Positions 8,161-15,125 of a DNA stretch of 30,820 bases are shown in pieces. Below the pieces are notes generated by a model, which did not search any database, had not been told where the DNA came from, and was given only the letters and a program-made list of their open reading frames with translations. Source of the DNA: MGIIa-L3 sp038150305 (GTDB lineage Archaea > Thermoplasmatota > Poseidoniia > Poseidoniales > Poseidoniaceae); NCBI GenBank assembly GCA_038150305.1, contig JAYOTG010000021.1:1-30820 (forward strand), written 5' to 3'. Positions within the stretch are counted from its first letter, which is position 1. Each line of letters starts with the position of its first letter. A program made the translations under genes and the position numbers.

Positions 8161-8493
8161 TCAGGCTTGACGGCCTTCGTCGAACATCTCCCGAAGGCTT
8201 CCGTCCTGGAGCATCTCCAGGACGATGTCGGAACCGCCGATGAGCTCACCGTGAACGAAAATTTGGGGCATGGTCGGGAAGTCCGACCATTCGCACACGG
8301 AGGGAATGGCACGGCGGTCGGTGAGGATGTTCACCGAGGCAAAGGGCTCACCAAAGGCTTGCAGCGCTTGTGCCGCACGGTTGGAAAAACCACATTGCGG
8401 CGCACCAGGCTCGCCTTTCATGAAGAGGACGAGAGCGTGCTCGTCCACGATGGCTTGCAGTTCGTCAGGGGTCCAATTGAATTCGTCGTTCAT
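8161..8493 (-). CDS. grxD: CGFS-type monothiol glutaredoxin (Grx4/GrxD family)
   Basis: 110-aa monothiol glutaredoxin. It has the diagnostic single-cysteine motif CGFS (residues 34-37), the upstream lysine of FMKGEP (K26), the cis-proline in TMPQIF (P75) and the GGSDIV segment that binds glutathione or an equivalent thiol. Family members bridge a [2Fe-2S] cluster as homodimers or as heterodimers with BolA and pass it on or sense iron and redox status. The upstream neighbour is indeed bolA; the bolA stop overlaps a possible ATG at 8502 (ATGA). The ATG at 8493 is preferred because AAGGAGG then lies 10 nt upstream, while it would be 1 nt from 8502; the difference is three residues. Iron-sulfur trafficking is inferred from family knowledge; which low-molecular thiol this organism uses is unknown. 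Confidence 0.93.
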   Translation of the reverse strand: MNDEFNWTPDELQAIVDEHALVLFMKGEPGAPQCGFSNRAAQALQAFGEPFASVNILTDRRAIPSVCEWSDFPTMPQIFVHGELIGGSDIVLEMLQDGSLREMFDEGRQA

Positions 8494-8498
8494 GCTGT

Positions 8499-8819
8499 TC
8501 ATTCCTCCTTGGGGGGTCGTCGCCTGATGTGGATGCCGGTGCCTCCAGCGTGGGGGTGGAACACGGTGTCGCCCGCGGTTTCGGCTTGTGCCGGCGTCAT
8601 GCACTTCAGGTCGAGGGCGTGAACAACGTTGGCCGCGATGTGCGGCTTGAAGTGGTTCAGGATCAATTTCTGGCGCTGCAAGGGCCGCATGCCCTCGAAG
8701 GTCGGTGAGATGACCCGCACGTGGAAGTGGTCGCCCGTGTTGTTCAGGTCAACGCACTCCACGACCGCGTCAGGAATGAGGGCGCGGACCTCGTTCTCAA
8801 CCCACGTGGTTTCGACCAT
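8499..8819 (-). CDS. bolA: BolA-family protein
   Basis: 106 aa. The class II KH-like BolA fold is recognisable from DHFHVRVISPTFEGM, LQRQKLI and VVHALDLKCMTPAQ; the histidine in VVHAL (H67) matches the invariant cluster ligand used in BolA-Grx [2Fe-2S] complexes. After the usual family end at about residue 80 there is a short extension rich in His and Arg (FHPHAGGTGIHIRRR). BolA proteins partner with monothiol glutaredoxins in Fe-S trafficking; the glutaredoxin gene follows directly with an ATGA overlap, so both are made from one message. The start is ATG at 8819; the reading frame is open further upstream but that part has no BolA similarity and would run into the divergent flippase gene. 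Confidence 0.9.
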   Translation of the reverse strand: MVETTWVENEVRALIPDAVVECVDLNNTGDHFHVRVISPTFEGMRPLQRQKLILNHFKPHIAANVVHALDLKCMTPAQAETAGDTVFHPHAGGTGIHIRRRPPKEE

Positions 8820-8900
8820 GTCCAGCGCTCTGCGCGGACGGTCTTCAATCTGCGCATGGTCGTGCGCGCATTGATGGCGTGCCCGCTGCGGTGCCGCATC

Positions 8901-10331
8901 ATGTCGAGCACGGCAGGTCGGGGGCTCGATGCCCGCCGGGATGCTGCTTGGCTTTCGATGGCGGAAATCAGCGCTGTCGGTTTGGCGCTCATCGGTCAAG
9001 TGCTGCTAACCTCAGCGCTGGCCGAGACGACGTATGGGCGATGGATCCTGCTCCTCGACGTGTTCATTGCGGCTTTCCTGGTGCTCGATTTGGGTCTCCC
9101 GACCCTGTTGGCGCGGGACGGGCCGACGCAGCCTTCTGCGCTTCGACCCGCGGTGTGGCGGGTGTGGCGCATTCAGTCCACGGTCGCCATCCCCGTGGCG
9201 CTGATCGTCGGCACAGCGGTGCTCCAACGGCATCCCGACGTGCCTGCGCTCGTGCTCATCGCGGCCCTGGTTTCGCTGTTGCACCTGGCCACCTACGCGC
9301 CACGTGCTGCCCTCCGTGCGGCAGGCGAGGCCCGTCTTGAGGCTTGGTCCAAAGTGGTGGAGCGTTCGGTCATGACCGGCGGGTATGCGCTGTTCATGGC
9401 GCAGGGTGAAACGGATGTGCTGCCCTACGGGCTTGTGCTGGCGGCCGGTGCGGCGGCTGGATGGCTGTGTTCTGCGGGCTTGCTCCATCGAACGCTCGGA
9501 CCGGATCAGGTTGAATCCTCGCGTCTAGGAGAAGCTTGGGGCGCCTCTTGGCGTTCCTTGCTGATGGCCGGGGCGCCCTTTGCCCTGACCGCGGCCGTGC
9601 TGCCCTACGTCTCGAGGATTGAGAAATTCCTGCTCGCTGAGGTTCACGGGTACGACGCTGTGGCGGTCTTTCACGTCGCGCAAATGGCGTGGGTTGCAGG
9701 TTTGGTGGTGCCCGCCGCCATCCGTGCCGCCTTGATTCCGGTGTTTGGCGTCGTGCGCGATTCAAGCGAGGGGATGGCGGTCGCCATGCGAGATGCGGAA
9801 GCCTGGATTGCTCCCCTTGTGCCGCTCGGCTTGCTCGCTGGCGCATGGACGGTGCCGGTTTTGCTTGACGGCGTGTTCCCTGCCTCCTACACCAGCGGGG
9901 TGCTCGGTGCTGATGCGGGCGACCTCTTTCTCGTCCTGCTGCCAGGGTGGGGTTTGGCGATGATCGCCACGCCTTCGCTCGCGGGCGTGCAGGCAGGCCT
10001 CAATCCATGGCGGTACGCGGGCCACGCCGCTGCAGGGCTGTGTTTCGCGGTCCTCGCCGGGGTGCTGCTGGTGCCGGACCATGGCCCCCTCGGCGCGGCG
10101 TGGGCGGCCCTTTCGGTGTGCACCGTGCTGGCGCTGCTGGCCCTTGCGCTCCGCCCATCACCCCGCCGGCTTCACAAGTCCGCTTGGGTCGTGGTGATGC
10201 TCGCTTGCGCCTTCGTGCCGTGGCTCTGGCACGTTGCATCGTGGGCTTCGGTTGGCGCCGCTATGGTGTTGAGCGGCCTTGCGGTGATGATGGGGCGCCA
10301 TCATCGGGCGCTGTCGGTCGAGTCCGAGTGA
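8901..10331 (+). CDS. Polysaccharide flippase-like multi-TM protein (Wzx/MATE-type)
   Basis: 476 aa from ATG 8901, with about 12-14 hydrophobic segments spread over the length. The start AAWLSMAEISAVGLALIGQVLLTSALAETTYGRW, followed by AFLVLDLGLPTLLAR, is the pattern of oligosaccharide flippases (two-helix start, G.ygr......l.....LG....l.R). The mid-region SWRSLLMAGAPFALTAAVLPYVSRIEKFLLAEVHG matches the family's second-half start (l.....f......l....D..ll....g). Likely role: moving a lipid-linked oligosaccharide across the cytoplasmic membrane, which fits the surrounding glycan genes. In-frame ATGs at 8856 and 8874 are possible starts but add charged residues unlike the family; the gene is divergent from bolA with 81 bp between starts. 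Ends 5 nt before the opposing stop of the next gene. Confidence 0.8.
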   Translation: MSSTAGRGLDARRDAAWLSMAEISAVGLALIGQVLLTSALAETTYGRWILLLDVFIAAFLVLDLGLPTLLARDGPTQPSALRPAVWRVWRIQSTVAIPVALIVGTAVLQRHPDVPALVLIAALVSLLHLATYAPRAALRAAGEARLEAWSKVVERSVMTGGYALFMAQGETDVLPYGLVLAAGAAAGWLCSAGLLHRTLGPDQVESSRLGEAWGASWRSLLMAGAPFALTAAVLPYVSRIEKFLLAEVHGYDAVAVFHVAQMAWVAGLVVPAAIRAALIPVFGVVRDSSEGMAVAMRDAEAWIAPLVPLGLLAGAWTVPVLLDGVFPASYTSGVLGADAGDLFLVLLPGWGLAMIATPSLAGVQAGLNPWRYAGHAAAGLCFAVLAGVLLVPDHGPLGAAWAALSVCTVLALLALALRPSPRRLHKSAWVVVMLACAFVPWLWHVASWASVGAAMVLSGLAVMMGRHHRALSVESE

Positions 10332-10336
10332 CGTGC

Positions 10337-11185
10337 TCAATCCTGAGTGCTTGGCTCATCCCAAGGCGTGGGCTCAGGGATTGCTTGTGGCGGCTGAACG
10401 TCAACCAGAGGCGTGGGTTCAGCGGCGGCCAGGGGCGGTTGCACGGCAGCGACCGGTGCCTGAACCGGCACCATGGGTTGCGCGGCCGCGGGCATCGCAC
10501 CAAGCGTCGTGGGCATGGTGTTGGCTTGTCCGTAGGCTTGGACCGGCATGGCCTTTGGTCCGTTGCCGCTCACCAGTCCAATGATGAGCAAAAGCAGGCC
10601 AAGCGGAAGGCCACAACATGCTGCGGCACTGGCCAGCGCCCCTCCTCCAAACAGGGCGCCGAGGCCCTCGAACAAGGCGGCGAGCACCGGATCGACGTAC
10701 ATCACGTGGACGCCTGATGAGGCGGTAAAGGAGTAATCTCCGTCCGTGCAATCGGATGCTCCCGTCAACGTGTCGCAGGCATACCCAATGCGCGTCATGC
10801 CAGCGTCGACGTTTCCGTCCTCGCCAGGCTCGGGCATGCTGCAGTCTTGGGTGAACTCGTTCGCAGCATTGGCTTCCCCGTCACGGGTCATGGTGATGGA
10901 GCCGCCGTCGTCGAAGAAGGCCTCACACGCATCGGCGTTGCCGTTCCCGTCGTCGTCCTTCATCGGCGTGTCGATGTAGAAGTAAAACCCGAGTTCACCC
11001 ATGTCGTCAGCGTCGTCATAGGTGATCGTTCCGCTGGTGGCGTTTTCATAGTTCCAAGGATACTCCAAATCCTCCATGTCCTCCAGCGAGGCCACGGAGT
11101 TTGACGCCATGGCGCCACCGGCAACCACGCCGATGAGGCTAAGCAGGAGCCCTACCGCGCCGGCAATGGTCAGGCCTTTGTTCAT
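10337..11185 (-). CDS. Small membrane-anchored surface protein with acidic ectodomain, unknown function
   Basis: 282 aa. Residues about 5-27 form an N-terminal TM or uncleaved signal (LTIAGAVGLLLSLIGVVAGG). An acidic, Asp/Gly-rich middle (roughly 30-165) contains several cysteines and a TSP3-like patch DDDGNGNADACEA. A second TM follows (SAAACCGLPLGLLLLIIGLVSG), then a flexible cytoplasmic tail rich in Ala, Pro and Gln (QAPVAAVQPPLAAAEPTP). The topology would put the acidic domain outside and both ends inside. I know no function. A TATA-like TTTATT centred 26.5 nt upstream of the ATG indicates a leaderless transcript, so the gene has its own promoter even though glycan genes flank it. Confidence 0.8.
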   Translation of the reverse strand: MNKGLTIAGAVGLLLSLIGVVAGGAMASNSVASLEDMEDLEYPWNYENATSGTITYDDADDMGELGFYFYIDTPMKDDDGNGNADACEAFFDDGGSITMTRDGEANAANEFTQDCSMPEPGEDGNVDAGMTRIGYACDTLTGASDCTDGDYSFTASSGVHVMYVDPVLAALFEGLGALFGGGALASAAACCGLPLGLLLLIIGLVSGNGPKAMPVQAYGQANTMPTTLGAMPAAAQPMVPVQAPVAAVQPPLAAAEPTPLVDVQPPQAIPEPTPWDEPSTQD

Positions 11186-11208
11186 GCATCGTCATTGGTC
11201 CTGAAGCC

Positions 11209-11214
11209 AATAAA
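11209..11214 (-). promoter_or_regulatory. TATA-like box for the 11185 gene
   Basis: TTTATT read on the minus strand (AATAAA on plus), the only AT-rich hexamer in a GC-rich gap, centred 26.5 nt before the ATG at 11185. This is the distance expected when transcription starts at the start codon itself. Inference from spacing only. Confidence 0.55.
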
Positions 11215-11233
11215 CCCGCCGCTGCGGTCGGTT

Positions 11234-12313
11234 TCAGGCGCTGCGAAGCAGATGCTCCCACGCCCGTTCCACGGCTGGACGCTGGCACCATTCAGGCAAC
11301 AGGATCGGTTGTTCACCCCAGTCTGTGCTCAGCACCCGTTCGCAGGCGTCAGCCAGCGCGATGGGGCTCCTGTCCGCCGCGATGCAGGCCTCGGGCAACC
11401 ATCGGGCCATGTCCCCGACGTTGACGCTGGCCACCGGGGTGCCACATGCGATGGATTCCTTGGCCACCAGGGGCCCTGCCTCTCTGGAGGAGGTGATGAG
11501 CGTCAGGGACGCCACCATCATGCGGTCCCACACGATGGGGCGAGGTTGCTGGCGCAGCGTCGTCATGCCCACCACCCATCCGCGGGTTTCCAACTCACGG
11601 CCGGTTTCAAGGGCGAGGTAGTGCTCTTTTTCCGGCCGTCGAGGATCTGCTGGGAACAAGACATCGAGGCGGTCGCGTCGCCAGCGCCTACGCCATGACG
11701 TCATGGGTTGGAGCCAGTCCTCCTCGACCGGCACGTGGCATGGAATCACTTGGAGTTCAGGGCAGATGACGTCGGCGAGGTGTTCACGCTGTTCTTCAGC
11801 GACGAGCACCAGACGATCGAGGTCAGCAATCATGCGTCGCAAGCGAGGCCCTACGTCGTGATGGGCAAGGCCCACGTCCAGATCCCAGCCGTGGACCACG
11901 CCGATGCACGGCACGTTCCACGCCTTGGCCAAGGTCAAGGCCAAGCCTCCAACCGGCCACAGGGCGTGCACCACGATCGCCTCCGGCTTCCAATCGCCAA
12001 GCCAGCGCTGCACCGCCGAAGCACGCCGACGAATGCTTGAGGCCGTGAACCACGCAGAGGCTTGATTGGAGAGGCCCCAATACCTCGGCACGAGCACTTC
12101 AGTGCCATCGAAGGTGTGCTGGCCGGGCGCTTTCGCGACGCCGGCCAGGGTCGAGCGTCGTGCTTCTTGGTACTGCAGCATCCTCGGGAGGGGGTTCACG
12201 ACGCGCACGTCGTGATCCGCGTCGCGCAGCAGACGCACGTGGTCGGCGACGAAGGTTCCACGCGCGATGTTGGTCGGGAGCGGGTGCATCCCGCTGAGCA
12301 CCAGGATGCGCAT
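11234..12313 (-). CDS. GT4-family glycosyltransferase
   Basis: 359 aa, GT-B family 4. N-terminal lobe MRILVLSGMHPLPTNIARGTFVADHVRLLRDADHDV with the Gly/Pro-rich donor-side loop; PEAIVVHALWPVGGLALTLAK; VPCIGVVHGWDLD; DRLVLVAEEQREHL; C-lobe start LDVLFPADPRRPEK. The donor-binding E-x7-E motif is SREAGPLVAKESIACGTPVAS, followed by VGDMARWL. It would transfer a sugar to a surface glycan or lipid carrier. It is 9 nt downstream of rpe on the same strand with GAGGGG just before the ATG, so the two are probably cotranscribed. Sugar specificity cannot be read from the sequence. Confidence 0.87.
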   Translation of the reverse strand: MRILVLSGMHPLPTNIARGTFVADHVRLLRDADHDVRVVNPLPRMLQYQEARRSTLAGVAKAPGQHTFDGTEVLVPRYWGLSNQASAWFTASSIRRRASAVQRWLGDWKPEAIVVHALWPVGGLALTLAKAWNVPCIGVVHGWDLDVGLAHHDVGPRLRRMIADLDRLVLVAEEQREHLADVICPELQVIPCHVPVEEDWLQPMTSWRRRWRRDRLDVLFPADPRRPEKEHYLALETGRELETRGWVVGMTTLRQQPRPIVWDRMMVASLTLITSSREAGPLVAKESIACGTPVASVNVGDMARWLPEACIAADRSPIALADACERVLSTDWGEQPILLPEWCQRPAVERAWEHLLRSA

Positions 12314-12322
12314 CCGAACCCC

Positions 12323-13006
12323 TCACGTGTGTAGGGAAGCGTTGATGTCGGCCAAGTTGTCGGCCACGCTTGCACGGTCGTTGAACAGACCAGAGCCCAC
12401 CACGGCGTTGGTGACGCCCCAACTTCGCAGCTCAGCAATGTTGTGGGCTTTGACGCCCCCGTCGATTTGGAGTTGGACGGTTCGACCGCCCTTGGCCTTC
12501 TGCTCCGCGATGGCGTCGGCCAAGCGGCGCACCTTCGCCTCCACGCTCGGAATGAAGGATTGGCCACCGAATCCAGGGTTGACGCTCATCACCAAGACCA
12601 GATCCACGTCTTCGAGGACCTCCAAGGCCGCCTCGACCGGCGTGGCTGGGTTCAGCACAATGCCAACGCCGGCCCCTGCGTCTCGGATGGCGTGAAGCAA
12701 GCGGTGCAGGTGCGTGACCGCTTCGACGTGCACGCTGAGGTGATCGCACCCGGCGTCGATGTACTCCTGGAAACAGGTTTCTGCGTTGCTGATCATCAAA
12801 TGGGCGTCAAAGGTCGGGCCGTCGCCCAAAGCGGCGCGGAGGCTCCGAATGACAGGAGGGCCGAAGGTCAGGTTCGGCACGAAGTTGCCGTCCATGACGT
12901 CCAAGTGGAGCCACTCGAGGCCCGCGTCCACCGCTTCGCGGCACGAGGCGGCCAAGTCGGCCAAGTCTGCCGTGAGCACCGAGGGCGCGATGACCACGTC
13001 CGCCAT
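12323..13006 (-). CDS. rpe: Ribulose-phosphate 3-epimerase
   Basis: 227 aa, the standard length. Interconverts D-ribulose 5-phosphate and D-xylulose 5-phosphate in the pentose phosphate pathway, in the cytoplasm. TIM-barrel motifs are complete: APSVLTADLADL, HLDVMDGNFVPNLTFGP (metal and catalytic residues H34, D36), FDAHLMI (H69), VMSVNPGFGGQSFI, and VQLQIDGGVKAHNI with the second catalytic aspartate, then VVGSGLF for phosphate binding. The start is ATG at 13006; the frame stays open upstream but that part shows no family similarity. It precedes a GT4 gene by 9 nt, an association that probably reflects shared transcription and not a shared pathway. Divergent from thioredoxin with 95 bp between starts. 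Confidence 0.95.
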   Translation of the reverse strand: MADVVIAPSVLTADLADLAASCREAVDAGLEWLHLDVMDGNFVPNLTFGPPVIRSLRAALGDGPTFDAHLMISNAETCFQEYIDAGCDHLSVHVEAVTHLHRLLHAIRDAGAGVGIVLNPATPVEAALEVLEDVDLVLVMSVNPGFGGQSFIPSVEAKVRRLADAIAEQKAKGGRTVQLQIDGGVKAHNIAELRSWGVTNAVVGSGLFNDRASVADNLADINASLHT

Positions 13007-13101
13007 GAATCGTCGGAGCGACCGACCCACATGAGCGTTCGCTCCTGACCGGGACAAAGCCTCATAGGACCCTTGCCAGAGGGGGGGGACAGGTGAGTAG
13101 A

Positions 13102-13443
13102 ATGGGCGAGGTCGTTTCCATCTCCGACAGCCAGTACGAAGCAACCGTTGGAGCGGGCTGGGTGCTCGTCGATTTCTGGGCGCCATGGTGCGGTCCCTGC
13201 AAAGCGCTTGGTCCTGTGCTTGAACAGGTGGCCGGCGAGCGCGACATCACCATCGCGAAGGTCAACACCGACACCGACTCCATGCACGCGGCTCGGCTCG
13301 GCGTGCGGGGCATTCCTGCGATGTACCTCTACAAGGACGGCGAACTCATGGGCAGCCAAACCGGCGCCCTTCCCAAAGCCAAGGTCCTCGCGTGGATCGA
13401 CGGCGCGATGAGCGACGCGTTCGGCGAAGGCGCTGACTTCTGA
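13102..13443 (+). CDS. trxA: Thioredoxin
   Basis: 113 aa. Classic thioredoxin: active site FWAPWCGPCKAL (Cys30 and Cys33), the cis-proline in RGIPAMYLY (P72), and the buried VLVDF strand before the active site. Reduces protein disulfides in the cytoplasm, using electrons from a thioredoxin reductase that is not in this window. ATG 13102 is chosen; GTG at 13093 would add three residues and cannot be excluded, since the upstream G-tract (13081-13089) could pair with the 16S tail for either. The gene ends 1 nt before the stop of the convergent STAND-NTPase gene. Confidence 0.95.
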   Translation: MGEVVSISDSQYEATVGAGWVLVDFWAPWCGPCKALGPVLEQVAGERDITIAKVNTDTDSMHAARLGVRGIPAMYLYKDGELMGSQTGALPKAKVLAWIDGAMSDAFGEGADF

Positions 13444-13444
13444 A

Positions 13445-15082
13445 TCAAGCGCCGAGCGCGGTCCGGCGTGCCTCTTGCGCGCTTCCGACTTCACGCAGCA
13501 GGCGCTCGCGGAGCGCCTCGTGCAACCACATGCCATCGCTGAGGTCCAGCAACAACCCGTGGTCGATGAGGTGTTGCGGAGGCACGCCTTCCCAGCCGAT
13601 GGCTTCCGCCAAACGTGGCCAAGGCACGGGAGCGTCGGCTGAGGCCAGCGTCGCCAGCATGTCCCGCTCCCCGTCGGGCAACGAAGACAAGATTTCCTGG
13701 TCCAAAAAGCGCAGCCAGTCCCCGTGAATGACGTCCCCGTAGAGTTCCAACAACTCGAGCGCGAGGGGGTGCCCTCCCGTTCGCTCAAGCACGTCTTCGG
13801 GGGACGTCACGTCGCCCGAGAGGTCCTCCAACCAGCGCTCGACCACGTCCAGCGGGAGGCCTTCGAGCGGAAGTTCTCGGATCACGTCACGTGTGTGGAC
13901 GTCACGCTGGTCGTAGAACTGCATGGTGCGCCGTGAGATGAACAGCAACCGGACGGGCGTCTTTTCTGCCAAGGAAAGCAGGGCGCCGTAGAAGGCCTCG
14001 CCCTGAGCCGTAAGATGGTGCGCATCGTCGATGACCACCAGCCAATACGGAGGGGGGCCACGTCGTGCTGATTCGAAGCGATCGCGGATGGTTCGAGCGT
14101 CCGTGAGGTAGGCCAACAAGCGCCGCCGCCACAGATCGATGTTGAGTTGAGCACCGGGTTGCAACGGGAGCGTGGACATCAGGTCGTAGGGGTCGTGCTG
14201 ATCATCGATGCCAAAGCGATGGAGAAGGCTGACGGCGAGACCGGTCACCGTGTCCCAAGGCTGGCATGGGTACCAACACACCGAGAGTTGCTGATCCTTG
14301 TCTTGGACGGCGTCGAGCCAGTCGGCCACCAGGGTGGATTTCCCGATGCCGGCGATGCCATGGACAAGCATGGCAGGCCGACGCGCCTCATACCACGTGT
14401 CGAGCACGGCGCGTTCCCCTTCCCGCCCCCGCACCTTCCGCGTGGTCGGTGGTGACGTGTGGTAGGTGGCATGAGCGCCCGCCATCATGGTCAGACGCCC
14501 AGGCGGTGGCTTACCGTCCTCCTCGCTCCCCCTGCGGCGGATCAGCCCAAAGCGAATGTCGCCGTAGGTCAGCACGCCCTCATGCTGCGCGTGCATCAGC
14601 ACGTGGAGCAGCCCGATGTCAGCGTTGAGGCGTTCCCGGGCTTCGTGGGCGGGGACTTCGAGGAGTTGTCCGTCTTCGCCGCGCAGCAGCACCATGGTTT
14701 CGCGGAGCACGTCGGCGCGCGCTTCTGCTGCCGCAGTCCCAGTGTCGGTCAACTGCCAGGTTTTCCGTCGCCGCTCTTCCCCCTCGACGCTACGTAGGTG
14801 CTCGCTGACCCTTGCGTCGCGGCTGAGGGTCCGCATCGCACGGCTCACGTTTGGCGGGTGAAGCGCGCACGCCTCCGCGATGCCGTCGCGGGTGACGGCG
14901 TGCGGCACCACGAATCGATCGGCGTGGCCTACATGCTCCAACAAATGGAGCAGGATGCGGTCTTGAACCGCCACGGACACCTTCGGCAGGTCGGTGGCCA
15001 CGGTTCTTGCTCGCCTCCCTTCGTTCAAGGCTTTGCCTGCCTCATGGACCAGGGCATACAGATGTGGCCTCTTCGTCTGCAC
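13445..15082 (-). CDS. Winged-helix / STAND-type NTPase regulator
   Basis: 545 aa from GTG 15082. Residues about 40-115 form a winged helix (LHLLEHVG, then DGIAEACALHPPNVSRAMRTL, then TWQLTDTG), MarR/Lrp-like. After a linker there is an NTPase: VHGIAGIGKSTL P-loop (242-251), WLVVIDDAHHL Walker B (347-357), LLFISRR sensor (379-385) and GGHPLALELL (436-445), the GxP hallmark of STAND ATPases (NB-ARC, MalT, AAA_16 relatives). The C-terminal ~100 residues are helical and may be another winged helix. STAND proteins act as ligand-gated switches; here the DNA-binding domain suggests a transcriptional regulator. An ATG at 15127 would add 15 residues, but these use AT-rich rare codons (ATA, AAT, TAT) and overlap the divergent gene's start, so GTG 15082 is preferred. 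Start is uncertain. Confidence 0.82.
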   Translation of the reverse strand: MQTKRPHLYALVHEAGKALNEGRRARTVATDLPKVSVAVQDRILLHLLEHVGHADRFVVPHAVTRDGIAEACALHPPNVSRAMRTLSRDARVSEHLRSVEGEERRRKTWQLTDTGTAAAEARADVLRETMVLLRGEDGQLLEVPAHEARERLNADIGLLHVLMHAQHEGVLTYGDIRFGLIRRRGSEEDGKPPPGRLTMMAGAHATYHTSPPTTRKVRGREGERAVLDTWYEARRPAMLVHGIAGIGKSTLVADWLDAVQDKDQQLSVCWYPCQPWDTVTGLAVSLLHRFGIDDQHDPYDLMSTLPLQPGAQLNIDLWRRRLLAYLTDARTIRDRFESARRGPPPYWLVVIDDAHHLTAQGEAFYGALLSLAEKTPVRLLFISRRTMQFYDQRDVHTRDVIRELPLEGLPLDVVERWLEDLSGDVTSPEDVLERTGGHPLALELLELYGDVIHGDWLRFLDQEILSSLPDGERDMLATLASADAPVPWPRLAEAIGWEGVPPQHLIDHGLLLDLSDGMWLHEALRERLLREVGSAQEARRTALGA

Positions 15083-15125
15083 AAGAACACCATAATTCCT
15101 TTTTATGTGTGGATGTCCATTTGCC
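15083..15125. promoter_or_regulatory. AT-rich divergent promoter region
   Basis: A short AT-rich tract (15089-15107, containing CATAATTCC and TTTTTATG) in an otherwise GC-rich sequence, lying between the divergent STAND-regulator gene and the giant surface protein gene. On plus, TTTTTATG sits about 23 nt before the ATG at 15126; on minus, CATAAAAAGG precedes the GTG at 15082. Both genes may share this one TBP-binding region with nearly leaderless transcripts. Inferred from composition and spacing. Confidence 0.5.
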
